Source: Enterovibrio paralichthyis (GTDB lineage: Bacteria; Pseudomonadota; Gammaproteobacteria; Enterobacterales; Vibrionaceae). From it: a stretch of 64,000 nt of DNA. The position numbers and the translations under genes are program-made. This document shows, one piece after another, positions 16,956-25,872 of the stretch. The stretch's first letter is position 1; the number at the start of each line of letters is the position of its first letter. The notes under the pieces were generated by a model. The model saw nothing but the letters and a program-made list of their open reading frames with translations, did not search any database and was not told the origin of the DNA. The stretch spans positions 186,001 to 250,000 of the forward strand of contig NZ_JAHUTS010000006.1 of the NCBI RefSeq assembly GCF_019209835.1, given 5' to 3'.

Positions 16956-19900
16956 ATGAATAAGAAAGCGCGTGCTGTAGAGGCCGTTAAAAAAATCAAA
17001 GAAGTGGTTGATATCACCAAAGTAGACGCAACAGAAAACATCGACACACTCAAAAAAGTTACCCAGCATGGCAATGGAAAGTTCAACGCACGGGCAAAAG
17101 CCACCCAGAGTGTAGAAGGGGAAAATCTAGAAGGTGCAACCTCGGAAAAACGCTCAGCGACTCAATCGACTCACATTACCTCGGAAAAAAGTCGGGACAT
17201 CGATAACAGCAGCAGTACCACAGAAAAAGGCGACGCGACACAAGGTACCGGCAAAGATGCTCAGGAGGGTTGCCCTATCTCTATGGTGACGGGTGAAGAA
17301 ACGCTCCAACTTAGTGATGTCACCCTTCCCGGTGTGCTGCCCTTTACCTTTACCCGCACCTACAAAACCTCTAGCTGTGAACTCAATTTGGGCTTGGGTT
17401 ATGGTTGGAGTCACCCACTCAGCCAGTCACTGATCTTCGAAGCAGGAAAGCTGTTCTGGAAAGATGCTGAAAGCAAACGCACCCAGCTTCCGGAGCCCTC
17501 AGCAACACGCCCTGAAATCTATAACGACCTCGCGGGGGCTGCAGTTTTTCTGGGTGAAAAAGAAAACGAATATGTTCTTGCTCAAGCGGGACAACCCTTT
17601 CACCACTTCACCCGCAGAGGGAATACTGCCCAGCTAACCGGTCTATCAGACAAATACAATAACCGCCTGACAGTGGAATACGATGGCTATCAGCGCCCTC
17701 AAGCTGTCATCAACGAGCACGGCATCGCGCTCTGGTTTGTTTATCGAGACGGCCTCGTTTCAGCAATTGAATTTCGCACACTGAAAACAGAAGGCTCAAA
17801 GAAAGAATGGGTCACAGAGCGCACCAGCTACACCTATCACTACAACGATAACCAACAACTGGTTGATGCCCTCAATTCCGCTGGCGAAGGTGAGCATTAC
17901 CAATACGACCAAGCCAACGTCATCTCACTACGCAAAATGGCAGGGGGTGTTGAATTCGGCTGGCAGTGGGAAGGTGAAGGGAAAGAGGTTCGCTGTGTTC
18001 ATCACTGGAGCAATACAGGGTACGACACCAAATTCGAATGGGATAACGCTTCCAAAGCCGTCGAAATTACCTATTCAGACGGCAGTACTGCCGCCTACCA
18101 GCATGATGAAAACGCAAAACTTATCGAGCAGACAGATCCGGACGGCGCTGTCACTAAAAATGAATTCAATGAAAATGGCGACTTAATCCTCACTATCGAC
18201 CCGCTTGGCAATGAAACCCGTCATGTCTACAACGATTTCCAACAACGGGTGATGACCGTATTGCCCGATGGTGAAGTGATTGAATACCAATACTGGCGGG
18301 GCAACCTTCGCCGGGTTATTCAGGGCAAGCGAAACTGGCGCTATAAATACAATGCGCAGGGAGACATCACAGAGAAACGGGATCCGTTAGGCCAGGACAC
18401 GTTTTACCGATACAACGGGCAGGGCCTGCTGACTGAAATCGCCTATCCGGACGGCAGCAAACATCAACTTGCCTGGAACCGTTTAGGCATGCTGATAGGC
18501 GAGACCTATCCTGATGGTTCTCAAGCTTGCTATCGCTACGACATTTTTGGCCGAATTATTTTAGAGAAGTCCGCCATTGGCGCTGTAACCCAATATGAGT
18601 GGGACAACGCTGACAGGCTGAGTAAAGTGACCCTGCCTTCCGGTCAAACCAAGCATTTCGAATACAATGGCTATGGCAAGGCAACCCGCGTTATTGATGA
18701 AAACGGACTGGAAACCCAGTACGAGTATCACCCCAATACCGACCTTGTCAGTCAGGTCATTCAACCTGACGGCTCTACACTTCGTTACCAGTACGACAAT
18801 GCGAAAAACTTCGTTACTGCCATCATCAACGAGCGCAACGAAACCTATCAAATCGATTACTTTGCCAACGGTTTGGTGCGCAGTGAAACCACCTTTGATG
18901 GTCGTCGATTTGGTTATGAATACGACCTCAACGGCAAACTTCTGAAGAAAACCGAAATAGGGACTCAAGGCACAAAACTCGAGACCGTTTTCGAACGCGA
19001 TACCATGGGCAGGCTAACCAAGAAAACCCTGCCCGACGGCCAAGAGGTCACTTACAGCTATGACCAGTTCGGGCAGTTAATCAGCGTCGATGACGGAGAG
19101 ACACCACTTGCCTGGCACTATGACTTACTCGGCAGACTGACCGAAGAACACCAAAACTGGGCATCGAACTTTTTCGAGTATGACTGCGTTGGAAATCTCT
19201 CTCACTGGCAATTACCTGATGCCAACAAACTCAGCTTCGAGCGCACTGCCGGTGGTGTACTCAACCGCATCATGCTCGATGATGAGCAACTGACCCGCCA
19301 CCATTACCAAAATGGTTTGGAAACCGCCCGTAATCAAGGTGATATTCTCAGCCGCTTCCAGCATGACGAACAAGGACGACTCACTGCCCATACCCAGCAT
19401 CAAAACGGGCGTCAGACGCAATCCCGCCACTATCTCTATGGTACCGATGGCAACCTGAGCGAGATGACAGATAGCCGATTCGGCAGTGTCTATTACGACT
19501 ACGACCCACTATCACGTCTGAAGAAAACCCGTGGCGTTGTTGATGAGTCATTTACCCATGACCCAGCCGGTAACCTGCTCGAGCAAGCGATGGGCGTGGA
19601 AGCGGGAAGAAAACCGTTCAGCGTCGAAGGCAATCAGCTTCGGTTTCATGGCGACACTCACTATGAATACGACGAGTTTGGGCGGCTCACCACAGAAAAA
19701 CGCGGCAAAGAACAAAGCCTTGATACGCACTATGACTACGACTGCCAGCACCGCTTAACTAAAGCCAATTTGCCAGATGGTTCATTCGCCACCTACAAAT
19801 ACGATGCATTCGGCCGGCGCATTGAAAAGCGCGTAACGGATAAGCTTGGCAACGTCAGAACCACCGAGTTTGTCTGGCAGGGCGACACCCTGATTGCCGA

Positions 19901-20888
19901 AACCAGCAACGACCATTACCAGACATACATCTACGAACCCGGTACCTTTAAGCCTTTGGCAATGCTGTCGGGCGAAGGAACAGATTGCGAGGTTTACCAC
20001 TACCACCTAGACCAAATCGGCACGCCAACCGACATCACCGATTTACACGGTAAATCCGTCTGGTCAGTACAATACCGCGCCTACGGTAATGTGCTGAGAA
20101 AGCATGTCGAACAAATCTCCAACCCGTTACGTTTTCAGGGGCAGTATTTCGACGAAGAAACCGGACTTCATTACAACCGACACCGTTACTACAGCCCAAA
20201 TACAGGGCGATTCATTACAGCAGACCCCATCGGTTTGGCAGGTGGATTAAACAACTACCAATATGTGCCTAATCCTACGGGGTGGGTGGATCCGTTGGGG
20301 TTGGCGCATCTAAAGGGAGCAGGGGCATGTTGTGGAAGTAGCGGAGGTGGAAATGGAGATCAGACACCAATCCATAATGCGTGGAATGAGTTCCAAAAAG
20401 CTCACAAAGGTCAATTTAATTCTCCTGCCGAAGCTTCTCAAGCATACCAAGACTTAATAAAAAACCAGTCTCCTTGGCCCTATGGATTTGACTATGAATC
20501 AACACGTCAGACTTATGACGCTGGTGAATTCAACATGATAACTAACGCTGGAAAACCTAATGAACCCGGTAGGTTTGGTACTTTCGACAGTATCCCAAAC
20601 GAAGCTTATGGTCGAAATCAGTTAGCAATCAAAGAGGAATGGAAAGAGACACTGGACGATGTAACGATTTATCGAATCACGAAGCCAACAGAGTTTTATG
20701 TTGGACCAGTTGGTCCACAAATAGATACTTTGCCAAATGGGAAGAGAAGATACCTTCCCGGGGGTGGGACACAAATTCAATTTGCTGATAATTCACAGTG
20801 GGGTAAAGCCGTTCCAAATAGGTATAATAAGTTTACAAATGATGCTCACCTGGAAATCGTTGATTCAAAACCTCTTCCAAAGGACTGA
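16956..20888 (+). CDS. rhs: Rhs-repeat T6SS effector with variable C-terminal toxin (TNT-like candidate)
   Basis: 1,310 residues. A charged N-terminus is followed by the DUF6531-type start ('GCPISMVTGEETLQL', about residues 106-120), many YD repeats (about 330-1010), and the Rhs core end 'YSPNTGRFITADPIGLAGG' to 'DPLGL' at residues 1112-1116, the usual self-cleavage region. The cage normally encloses the last part, here residues 1117-1310, which are more AT-rich than the core. That tip contains 'YRITKPTEFYVGPVGPQ' and 'LPGGGTQIQF' (Gln1273), resembling the TNT NAD-glycohydrolase pattern. No PAAR domain is present. An immunity candidate starts three bases after the stop. Confidence 0.92.
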   Translation: MNKKARAVEAVKKIKEVVDITKVDATENIDTLKKVTQHGNGKFNARAKATQSVEGENLEGATSEKRSATQSTHITSEKSRDIDNSSSTTEKGDATQGTGKDAQEGCPISMVTGEETLQLSDVTLPGVLPFTFTRTYKTSSCELNLGLGYGWSHPLSQSLIFEAGKLFWKDAESKRTQLPEPSATRPEIYNDLAGAAVFLGEKENEYVLAQAGQPFHHFTRRGNTAQLTGLSDKYNNRLTVEYDGYQRPQAVINEHGIALWFVYRDGLVSAIEFRTLKTEGSKKEWVTERTSYTYHYNDNQQLVDALNSAGEGEHYQYDQANVISLRKMAGGVEFGWQWEGEGKEVRCVHHWSNTGYDTKFEWDNASKAVEITYSDGSTAAYQHDENAKLIEQTDPDGAVTKNEFNENGDLILTIDPLGNETRHVYNDFQQRVMTVLPDGEVIEYQYWRGNLRRVIQGKRNWRYKYNAQGDITEKRDPLGQDTFYRYNGQGLLTEIAYPDGSKHQLAWNRLGMLIGETYPDGSQACYRYDIFGRIILEKSAIGAVTQYEWDNADRLSKVTLPSGQTKHFEYNGYGKATRVIDENGLETQYEYHPNTDLVSQVIQPDGSTLRYQYDNAKNFVTAIINERNETYQIDYFANGLVRSETTFDGRRFGYEYDLNGKLLKKTEIGTQGTKLETVFERDTMGRLTKKTLPDGQEVTYSYDQFGQLISVDDGETPLAWHYDLLGRLTEEHQNWASNFFEYDCVGNLSHWQLPDANKLSFERTAGGVLNRIMLDDEQLTRHHYQNGLETARNQGDILSRFQHDEQGRLTAHTQHQNGRQTQSRHYLYGTDGNLSEMTDSRFGSVYYDYDPLSRLKKTRGVVDESFTHDPAGNLLEQAMGVEAGRKPFSVEGNQLRFHGDTHYEYDEFGRLTTEKRGKEQSLDTHYDYDCQHRLTKANLPDGSFATYKYDAFGRRIEKRVTDKLGNVRTTEFVWQGDTLIAETSNDHYQTYIYEPGTFKPLAMLSGEGTDCEVYHYHLDQIGTPTDITDLHGKSVWSVQYRAYGNVLRKHVEQISNPLRFQGQYFDEETGLHYNRHRYYSPNTGRFITADPIGLAGGLNNYQYVPNPTGWVDPLGLAHLKGAGACCGSSGGGNGDQTPIHNAWNEFQKAHKGQFNSPAEASQAYQDLIKNQSPWPYGFDYESTRQTYDAGEFNMITNAGKPNEPGRFGTFDSIPNEAYGRNQLAIKEEWKETLDDVTIYRITKPTEFYVGPVGPQIDTLPNGKRRYLPGGGTQIQFADNSQWGKAVPNRYNKFTNDAHLEIVDSKPLPKD

Positions 20889-20890
20889 TT

Positions 20891-21280
20891 ATGATATTTG
20901 AAGTTAATCGAGAATATTCCAACTTCCAAGTAACGAAGCTCGATATCACTTGGAGATATGAAGGGAAGCTGCAATCTGCCAGCTTTCCATATGACATCGC
21001 CATCTATGATATTGATGACGAACATGCATTCCTAATCGGTGATCTTGGTTGTGTTTATTTACTCCCATATGACAATTCTGAAAAAGAGTACTTTTCAATA
21101 AGCAGCAATACGGATCTAGAGTATTACTATATAGAAAAATCAACAATTTCCCCCACAGGGTATCTGATAGTTTTAAATCCTCTACGTGGGGAGCATTTAA
21201 ATAAATGGGGCGACTTAGTACAATTTGAGTTAGATATAAAGAAACGGACCATTGGGAATAAAATTGGCATAAAGAGATAA
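20891..21280 (+). CDS. Candidate immunity protein for the Rhs C-terminal toxin
   Basis: 129 residues, acidic to neutral, with no membrane segment or signal peptide, so probably cytoplasmic. It begins two bases after the Rhs stop with AAGGAC just upstream, and it is AT-rich like the toxin tip, which suggests that the tip and this gene moved together. I recognise no family. The immunity role is inferred only from position, size and composition. A cytoplasmic location would fit a toxin acting on a soluble target such as NAD. Confidence 0.65.
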   Translation: MIFEVNREYSNFQVTKLDITWRYEGKLQSASFPYDIAIYDIDDEHAFLIGDLGCVYLLPYDNSEKEYFSISSNTDLEYYYIEKSTISPTGYLIVLNPLRGEHLNKWGDLVQFELDIKKRTIGNKIGIKR

Positions 21281-21386
21281 TGCAAACGTAGGGAACAGAG
21301 AGATCAATAACGACTATTTGTTGGGTCCCACATGAATGACTTTCAAATTTGACAACGTAACACTAATGCCTGAGAAGTAAAAAATT

Positions 21387-21596
21387 ATGACAGATGAGCA
21401 ACTATATGAAAATCTCTCTTACTTAATAAATAAGTATGTTTCAGCTAGTAGCAAAAAAAATATGCTGCTAAAAGAAATAGAAACTCGAGGTTTCTATGGC
21501 GTAAAGGGAATCCTCCATGAGATTTCCTCTTCAGATATTGGTGTAGATAGCAAAGACTCTGAATTAATAAAGGAAATTTCTTTTTATTTTGTATAG
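21387..21596 (+). CDS. Small AT-rich ORF, possibly an immunity remnant
   Basis: 69 residues, lysine- and serine-rich with a helical look, no recognised family. It follows the presumed immunity gene after 106 bp and has a weak ribosome site (GAGAAG). Rhs loci often keep displaced toxin tips and orphan immunity genes downstream, so it may be such a remnant or a second immunity factor. The following 200 bp up to the acetyltransferase gene are also AT-rich, with no further feature I can support. Confidence 0.45.
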   Translation: MTDEQLYENLSYLINKYVSASSKKNMLLKEIETRGFYGVKGILHEISSSDIGVDSKDSELIKEISFYFV

Positions 21597-21796
21597 GTAA
21601 CTCCTGGAATAGAGCCAATTAAATAGGAAACTCAAAGCGGGGATAGGAGTTTCTCATCCTCACTCATGTATTTCTGCATCCAATTACATCTCATGAATGT
21701 GATTTCGTATCCAACTCAAAGCTACTGTTTTCCGACCAGAGCTCTATGATGGAGTTCTACGAGTAGAAATTCACTCCCATCAAGAGGCAAACGGAC

Positions 21797-22618
21797 ATGC
21801 TCACCTCAGATCAAATAAACGAATTTATTCAAACCAATAACCTCAACAGCAGCGTGGTTTGCCTTCATTCCGCATACAAGTCGTTTGGGGGTGTGGATGG
21901 CGGGCCGGAGACGATTATTGACGGTTTTCTGGGCAACGACTGCACCATGGTGTGCCCCGCATTTTTCTATGAATCGAGAACCTTCCCTCCCACAGCCAAC
22001 TACCAGAACAACGGTGTGGATTACGCAAAAGTGCCTGAGATGCGTTGCGTCAATTACCAAGAAAACACTGAGCAGATTGAAGCCTGCATGGGGGCCATTC
22101 CAAGAGCCTTGCTGAAGCATCAACGCGCGGTTCGCAGTAAACACGCTGGCGGCTCGTTTATCGTCGCGGGTGACAGAGCCATTGATCTGCTGGAAAGCCA
22201 GTCGCACCTTAACGTGTACTCCATTTACAAGAACATCTATCAGTCAGGTAAAGATGCTTACATTGTGCTGGCGGGTGTCGATTTGACGGCTTGTACCCCT
22301 GTGCATTTTGCTGAGGAACTCGCAGGCAGAAAGCTATTCAGGCGATGGTCGGTGTTTCATGGTCAAATCGTGGAGATTGAGGAAGGCTCGTGCTCAGAGG
22401 GGTTCGGGAATCTGAACGAACAGGTGTCGCACTTGGAAACCGTTGCCAAACTGGGTGACAGCAAGGTGAAAATTTATAAGTTCCGACCCTTTATCGATGC
22501 GCTGGCGGCTGCTATCAAAACCCAGCCTGACATCACCCATTGTGCAGATCCTTCGTGTATACGGTGCCAGGATATGGTCGCAGGTGGCCGCAGTGATTTG
22601 CGGGTTGCCAGTCGATAA
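21797..22618 (+). CDS. AAC(3)-family N-acetyltransferase-like protein
   Basis: 273 residues of the aminoglycoside 3-N-acetyltransferase fold, which transfers acetyl from acetyl-CoA to amino groups. Family marks are 'LHSAYKSFGGVDGGPETIIDGF' in part (residues 23-44), 'MGAIPRALLKHQRAVRSKHAGGSF' in part (about 98-121) and the late 'TPVHFAEELAG' block (about 168-178) with the conserved His. The C-terminus has an extra cysteine cluster, 'HCADPSCIRCQ', that I do not associate with classic resistance enzymes. Many chromosomal members act on other substrates, so no resistance phenotype should be assumed. Closed by a strong bidirectional terminator. Confidence 0.8.
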   Translation: MLTSDQINEFIQTNNLNSSVVCLHSAYKSFGGVDGGPETIIDGFLGNDCTMVCPAFFYESRTFPPTANYQNNGVDYAKVPEMRCVNYQENTEQIEACMGAIPRALLKHQRAVRSKHAGGSFIVAGDRAIDLLESQSHLNVYSIYKNIYQSGKDAYIVLAGVDLTACTPVHFAEELAGRKLFRRWSVFHGQIVEIEEGSCSEGFGNLNEQVSHLETVAKLGDSKVKIYKFRPFIDALAAAIKTQPDITHCADPSCIRCQDMVAGGRSDLRVASR

Positions 22619-22644
22619 ACCCCAGACGGCCTGCCTTATATGCC

Positions 22645-22670
22645 AAAGCCCATTGTGTTCAATGGGCTTT
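22645..22670. terminator. Bidirectional Rho-independent terminator
   Basis: A perfect 11-bp stem (AAAGCCCATTG with CAATGGGCTTT) and a four-base loop lie between the convergent acetyltransferase and oxidoreductase genes. The A and T ends make it usable from both sides. Confidence 0.8.
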
Positions 22671-22697
22671 GTCTGTGTTGATACTTAACGGCACCAA

Positions 22698-23597
22698 TTA
22701 ACGGATTGCTTTTACCAAACTGTCACAGAAAGCATGGGTCGACAGGTTACGCTGTTTCACTTGCTCATCCATCCAGCCAGTTTTCAACGTATTCACCCAA
22801 TCTTCCAGCATGTCTTTGAAGCCTTTACTGGCGAGGGTATCTGTCCAGTCAGCGAGTTCGATAACTTCCGTCTTGCCGTGCTCAAATTTCTCGCCCCGCA
22901 GAAAGCCATTGAAATGGCACGCTTCATTTTCAAAGCTCATGGAAACGGATTCACACGTTTTACCAAACAGACGGTTCATTTGTCCGTTGTATAGCCGGCC
23001 ATCTTCTTCCCAGCTCAGATTGATCATCGAGATCTTACCGCCCTGGCGTTGCACTGAAATCTGAACATCCTGCTGATCTAACTTTCCTTGAACGTTCAAT
23101 GAATCAATCACGTGGATCATGTCGTCAAACACATAATCCTGCGGATCTCCGGGAAGATTGAAGCGGTGCTTGTGCCAGGAAAGCGTGAGCAAGTCTTCAC
23201 GCTTAATCAAGTCTCGCCAAAGGGGGATATAACGGCGGTTAAAACCCACAAACAGTGGTACAGAATGTTGCTCCGACAAGTCATGAAGCTTTTGGTAGTC
23301 GGCAAGACTCAAGGTGGCGGGTTTATCGACAAACACCGGTATTCCGCGCTCCAGGAAATACGAGGCAATGGCAGCATGTGTTTCGCTGCCGGTATGGATC
23401 ATCACGCCATCAAGGTTCATGTCTACCAGTTCACGATAGTCACAACAGGTTTGCGCTATACGGTATTCTTCTGCAACCTTGGCGAGTTTTTCCGGGTTGC
23501 GGGTGCAAAGCACCAGTTCAAGTCCTGCCATCCGTGACAACAAAGGCAGGTAAGCTTTAGTAGCAATATCGCCAAGCCCAATTACCGCGATTTTCAT
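22698..23597 (-). CDS. Gfo/Idh/MocA-family NAD(P)-dependent oxidoreductase
   Basis: 299 residues. The Rossmann motif 'VIGLGDIATKAYLPLL' opens the protein, and the family-typical 'VFVDKPATLS' (equivalent to the EKP motif, about residues 91-100) carries the lysine near the nicotinamide. The C-terminal half shows the alpha/beta domain used for substrate binding ('VGFNRRYIPLW'). Such enzymes oxidise or reduce sugars, inositols and other polyols; the substrate here is unknown. GAGGGAA precedes the ATG. The ABM gene ends 19 bp upstream on the same strand, so both are probably one transcript. Confidence 0.85.
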   Translation of the reverse strand: MKIAVIGLGDIATKAYLPLLSRMAGLELVLCTRNPEKLAKVAEEYRIAQTCCDYRELVDMNLDGVMIHTGSETHAAIASYFLERGIPVFVDKPATLSLADYQKLHDLSEQHSVPLFVGFNRRYIPLWRDLIKREDLLTLSWHKHRFNLPGDPQDYVFDDMIHVIDSLNVQGKLDQQDVQISVQRQGGKISMINLSWEEDGRLYNGQMNRLFGKTCESVSMSFENEACHFNGFLRGEKFEHGKTEVIELADWTDTLASKGFKDMLEDWVNTLKTGWMDEQVKQRNLSTHAFCDSLVKAIR

Positions 23598-23616
23598 ATT
23601 CGAATTCCCTCAAAGA

Positions 23617-23934
23617 CTAGAGACTGTAGTCACGCTCAACCTTGGCAATGCGGGTCGTAAAAGTGGCGTACCATTTTTTATGACCAAGCCGTTGGGCTTC
23701 TACATGTTCAACATTGTCTTTCCAAAGCTTAATCGCGTCGAGATCCGTCCAATACGAAACCGTGATACCCAGACCATCCCGGGCAGACTCTACGCCAAGA
23801 AAGCCAGGTTGCTGTTTTGCCATTTCAACCATTCGTTCAGCCATTTCGCCATAGCCTTCTTCGATATCGGTTCGGATATTAGTGAAAATGACTGCGTAGT
23901 AGGGAGGATTAGGGGTTTGAGCTATCTCAGACAT
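23617..23934 (-). CDS. Antibiotic biosynthesis monooxygenase (ABM) domain protein
   Basis: 105 residues of the dimeric ferredoxin-like ABM fold. Features include 'PPYYAVIFTNIRT' at the start, 'MVEMAKQQPGFLGVESARD' in the middle and 'SYWTDLDAIKLWKDNVEHVEAQRLG' in part near residues 63-87. These small enzymes include quinol monooxygenases and haem-degrading proteins, but many have no known substrate. I chose the ATG at 23934 because AAGGAG lies six bases upstream; the frame stays open to 23985. It is co-directional with, and just upstream of, the Gfo/Idh gene. Confidence 0.8.
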   Translation of the reverse strand: MSEIAQTPNPPYYAVIFTNIRTDIEEGYGEMAERMVEMAKQQPGFLGVESARDGLGITVSYWTDLDAIKLWKDNVEHVEAQRLGHKKWYATFTTRIAKVERDYSL

Positions 23935-24119
23935 GGGGCGCTCCTTAGCCATTTTGCGGTGGCGCAATAACGCCCAGCATACCACTAAACGCGGTATTCA
24001 CATCTTTAAGCAAACGTCTTTGCTATGGAGATAAACTGTTTTTTCGTCACAAAGTAGCATTGCGGCCAACCTTTTGAGCGCATAGTTTTATATCAGTGCA
24101 GTCAAGAGGTTAAGCAATC

Positions 24120-25112
24120 ATGGACAGTAAGGCTATCACCCGGGCGACGCGCAGCGTGCTCGCCGTCATCGCATTATGTTTGGTTTCCTTTTTCTCCGCC
24201 GCAGCCGACCTGCCAGTGGTGAAAGTGGGTGTCCTCAAATTTGGCACCATCAATTGGGAAATGGACGTCATCAAGCGCTACAAGCTGGATGAGAAAAACG
24301 GCTTTGATCTGGAAGTGATTCCATTGGCCGCCAAAAACGCTTCATCCGTTGCGCTCCAGGGCGGGGCGGTAGATGTCATCTTCTCTGACTGGGTATGGGT
24401 AAGCCGTCAGCGCGCAGCCGGAAAAACCTATACCCTCTCCCCCACCTCAGCGACCGCGGGCGGTTTGTTTGCGGCAGCGGAGATAGAGATGTCCTCTCCC
24501 TGCGACTTAGACGGCGCAGAACTGGGGATAGCCGGGGGCTCGGTCGATAAAACCTGGTTGATGTACCAAGCCTATTGTAAGGCCACAGAAAACAGGGACA
24601 TCAGCGCGATCACCGAGCAGCAGTTTGTCGCACCGCCTCTATTAAACAAATTGATGATGCAGCAAAAGCTGCCTGTCGGCATTAACTTCTGGCACTACGG
24701 TGCGCGACTCAAAGCAGCTGGGTTTAAACCGGTGATCAGTCTCGATGAGATTGTCTCTGGTCTTGGGATCGACGCGCAGGTTCCTATGCTGGGTTGGGTA
24801 TTTGATGAAAAGTGGGCGGAGGAAAATCCTAAGTTGGTCTCTGCATTTTTGAATACGTCTGACCAAGCACGGCAAATATTACAAACCTCGGATGAGGAGT
24901 GGGACATTATCCGTCCACTGACCAAAGCCGAAAATGATGCTGTGTTTGAAGCATTGAGAAGCGCCTACCGCAGCGGCTTTTCAGGTACATTTGGCGCAGA
25001 GCAGCTCAACGCTGCGACCCAGATATTCGATATTCTCGCCAAAGAAGGCGGACCAAAACTGGTGGGGAAATCTTCCACGCTGAGTGATGGCACCTTCTGG
25101 ATGCCGCAATAG
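24120..25112 (+). CDS. NMT1/TauA-type ABC transporter substrate-binding protein
   Basis: 330 residues with a signal peptide (hydrophobic stretch about residues 13-27, ending 'SAAA'). The mature part has the SsuA/TauA/ThiY layout: 'VKVGVLKFGTINWEMDVIKRY', 'GFDLEVIPLAAKNASSVALQGGAVDVIFSDW' (each in part) and a late 'AEENPKLVSAFLNTSDQAR'. Such proteins bind sulfonates, nitrate, thiamine precursors or other small organics. The ligand here cannot be told. It heads the operon binding protein-permease-ATPase. AGAGG precedes the ATG. About 185 bp upstream separate it from the divergent ABM gene. Confidence 0.82.
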   Translation: MDSKAITRATRSVLAVIALCLVSFFSAAADLPVVKVGVLKFGTINWEMDVIKRYKLDEKNGFDLEVIPLAAKNASSVALQGGAVDVIFSDWVWVSRQRAAGKTYTLSPTSATAGGLFAAAEIEMSSPCDLDGAELGIAGGSVDKTWLMYQAYCKATENRDISAITEQQFVAPPLLNKLMMQQKLPVGINFWHYGARLKAAGFKPVISLDEIVSGLGIDAQVPMLGWVFDEKWAEENPKLVSAFLNTSDQARQILQTSDEEWDIIRPLTKAENDAVFEALRSAYRSGFSGTFGAEQLNAATQIFDILAKEGGPKLVGKSSTLSDGTFWMPQ

Positions 25113-25128
25113 AAGGATCAGCCAGCGC

Positions 25129-25872
25129 GTGAGTCTGCCAAATTACAAACGCCTGATTTTACCCGTTGCACTTCTGGTGCTTTGGCAATGGTCAGCAGTG
25201 CTGATCGCCAGCAGCGATTATCCCACCCCGGTGCAGGTATATCAGGCATTTGTTTTTGAACTGACTCAGGAGCAGATGGTTTATCACCTGGCTATAACGC
25301 TCTGGCGCGTCTTCCTGAGCTTTGTTATCTCCATGGTGCTTGGGGTAATTTTCGGCATCATGATGGGACGTTTCCCAAAGCTCAATGAATTGTCTGATCC
25401 GCTCCTGATTCTGGCGCTGAACATCCCGGCGTTGGTCACTATTTTGCTTTGTTATCTCAGTATCGGGCTGGTTGAAGCTGCCGCCGTTACCGCCGTCGCA
25501 CTCAACAAAATCCCCACTGTTGTTGCCATGATCCGGGAAGGTGCGCGCGTGGTGGATAACGATTTGCTCGATGTCGCCAAAGTCTTCCGCCTTCCTCCTT
25601 CCAAACGCTTTTTTAAGGTCTTCCTACCCCAGTTATACCCTTACATCATGGCGTCAGCGCGAACCGGATTGTCATTGATTTGGAAAATTGTATTGGTGGT
25701 AGAGCTTCTAGGGCGCAGCAATGGCGTTGGCTTCAAGCTGCACACCTTGTTTCAGTTTTTTGATATCGCCGGGATCTTGGCGTACACCTTTGCATTCGTC
25801 GCCGTCATCTTTGTGCTCGAAGCACTGATCTTCCGCCCATTGGACAATATCGTTTCCAGGGGGCGGGCATGA
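25129..25872 (+). CDS. SsuC/TauC-type ABC transporter permease
   Basis: Inner-membrane permease of about 248 residues with six or so helices and the family loop 'EGARVVDNDLLDVAKVFRLP', the EAA-like coupling region. The frame is open from 25084, where it would overlap the binding-protein gene. I favour the GTG at 25129, preceded by AGAAGGA, because the extra N-terminal residues are polar and out of place. The stop overlaps the ATPase start (ATGA at 25869). Substrate as for its binding protein, unknown. Confidence 0.82.
   Translation: MSLPNYKRLILPVALLVLWQWSAVLIASSDYPTPVQVYQAFVFELTQEQMVYHLAITLWRVFLSFVISMVLGVIFGIMMGRFPKLNELSDPLLILALNIPALVTILLCYLSIGLVEAAAVTAVALNKIPTVVAMIREGARVVDNDLLDVAKVFRLPPSKRFFKVFLPQLYPYIMASARTGLSLIWKIVLVVELLGRSNGVGFKLHTLFQFFDIAGILAYTFAFVAVIFVLEALIFRPLDNIVSRGRA

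Noticed and set aside
20886..21600. Displaced alternative Rhs toxin tip downstream of the main gene
   Set aside because: Neither downstream ORF carries an Rhs core-end motif such as 'DPLGL' before its unique part, so orphan-tip status is not supported; they are better read as immunity candidates.
21797..22618. Calling the AAC(3)-like gene an antibiotic resistance gene
   Set aside because: Many chromosomal members of this fold have other substrates, the C-terminus differs, and there is no mobile or resistance context.
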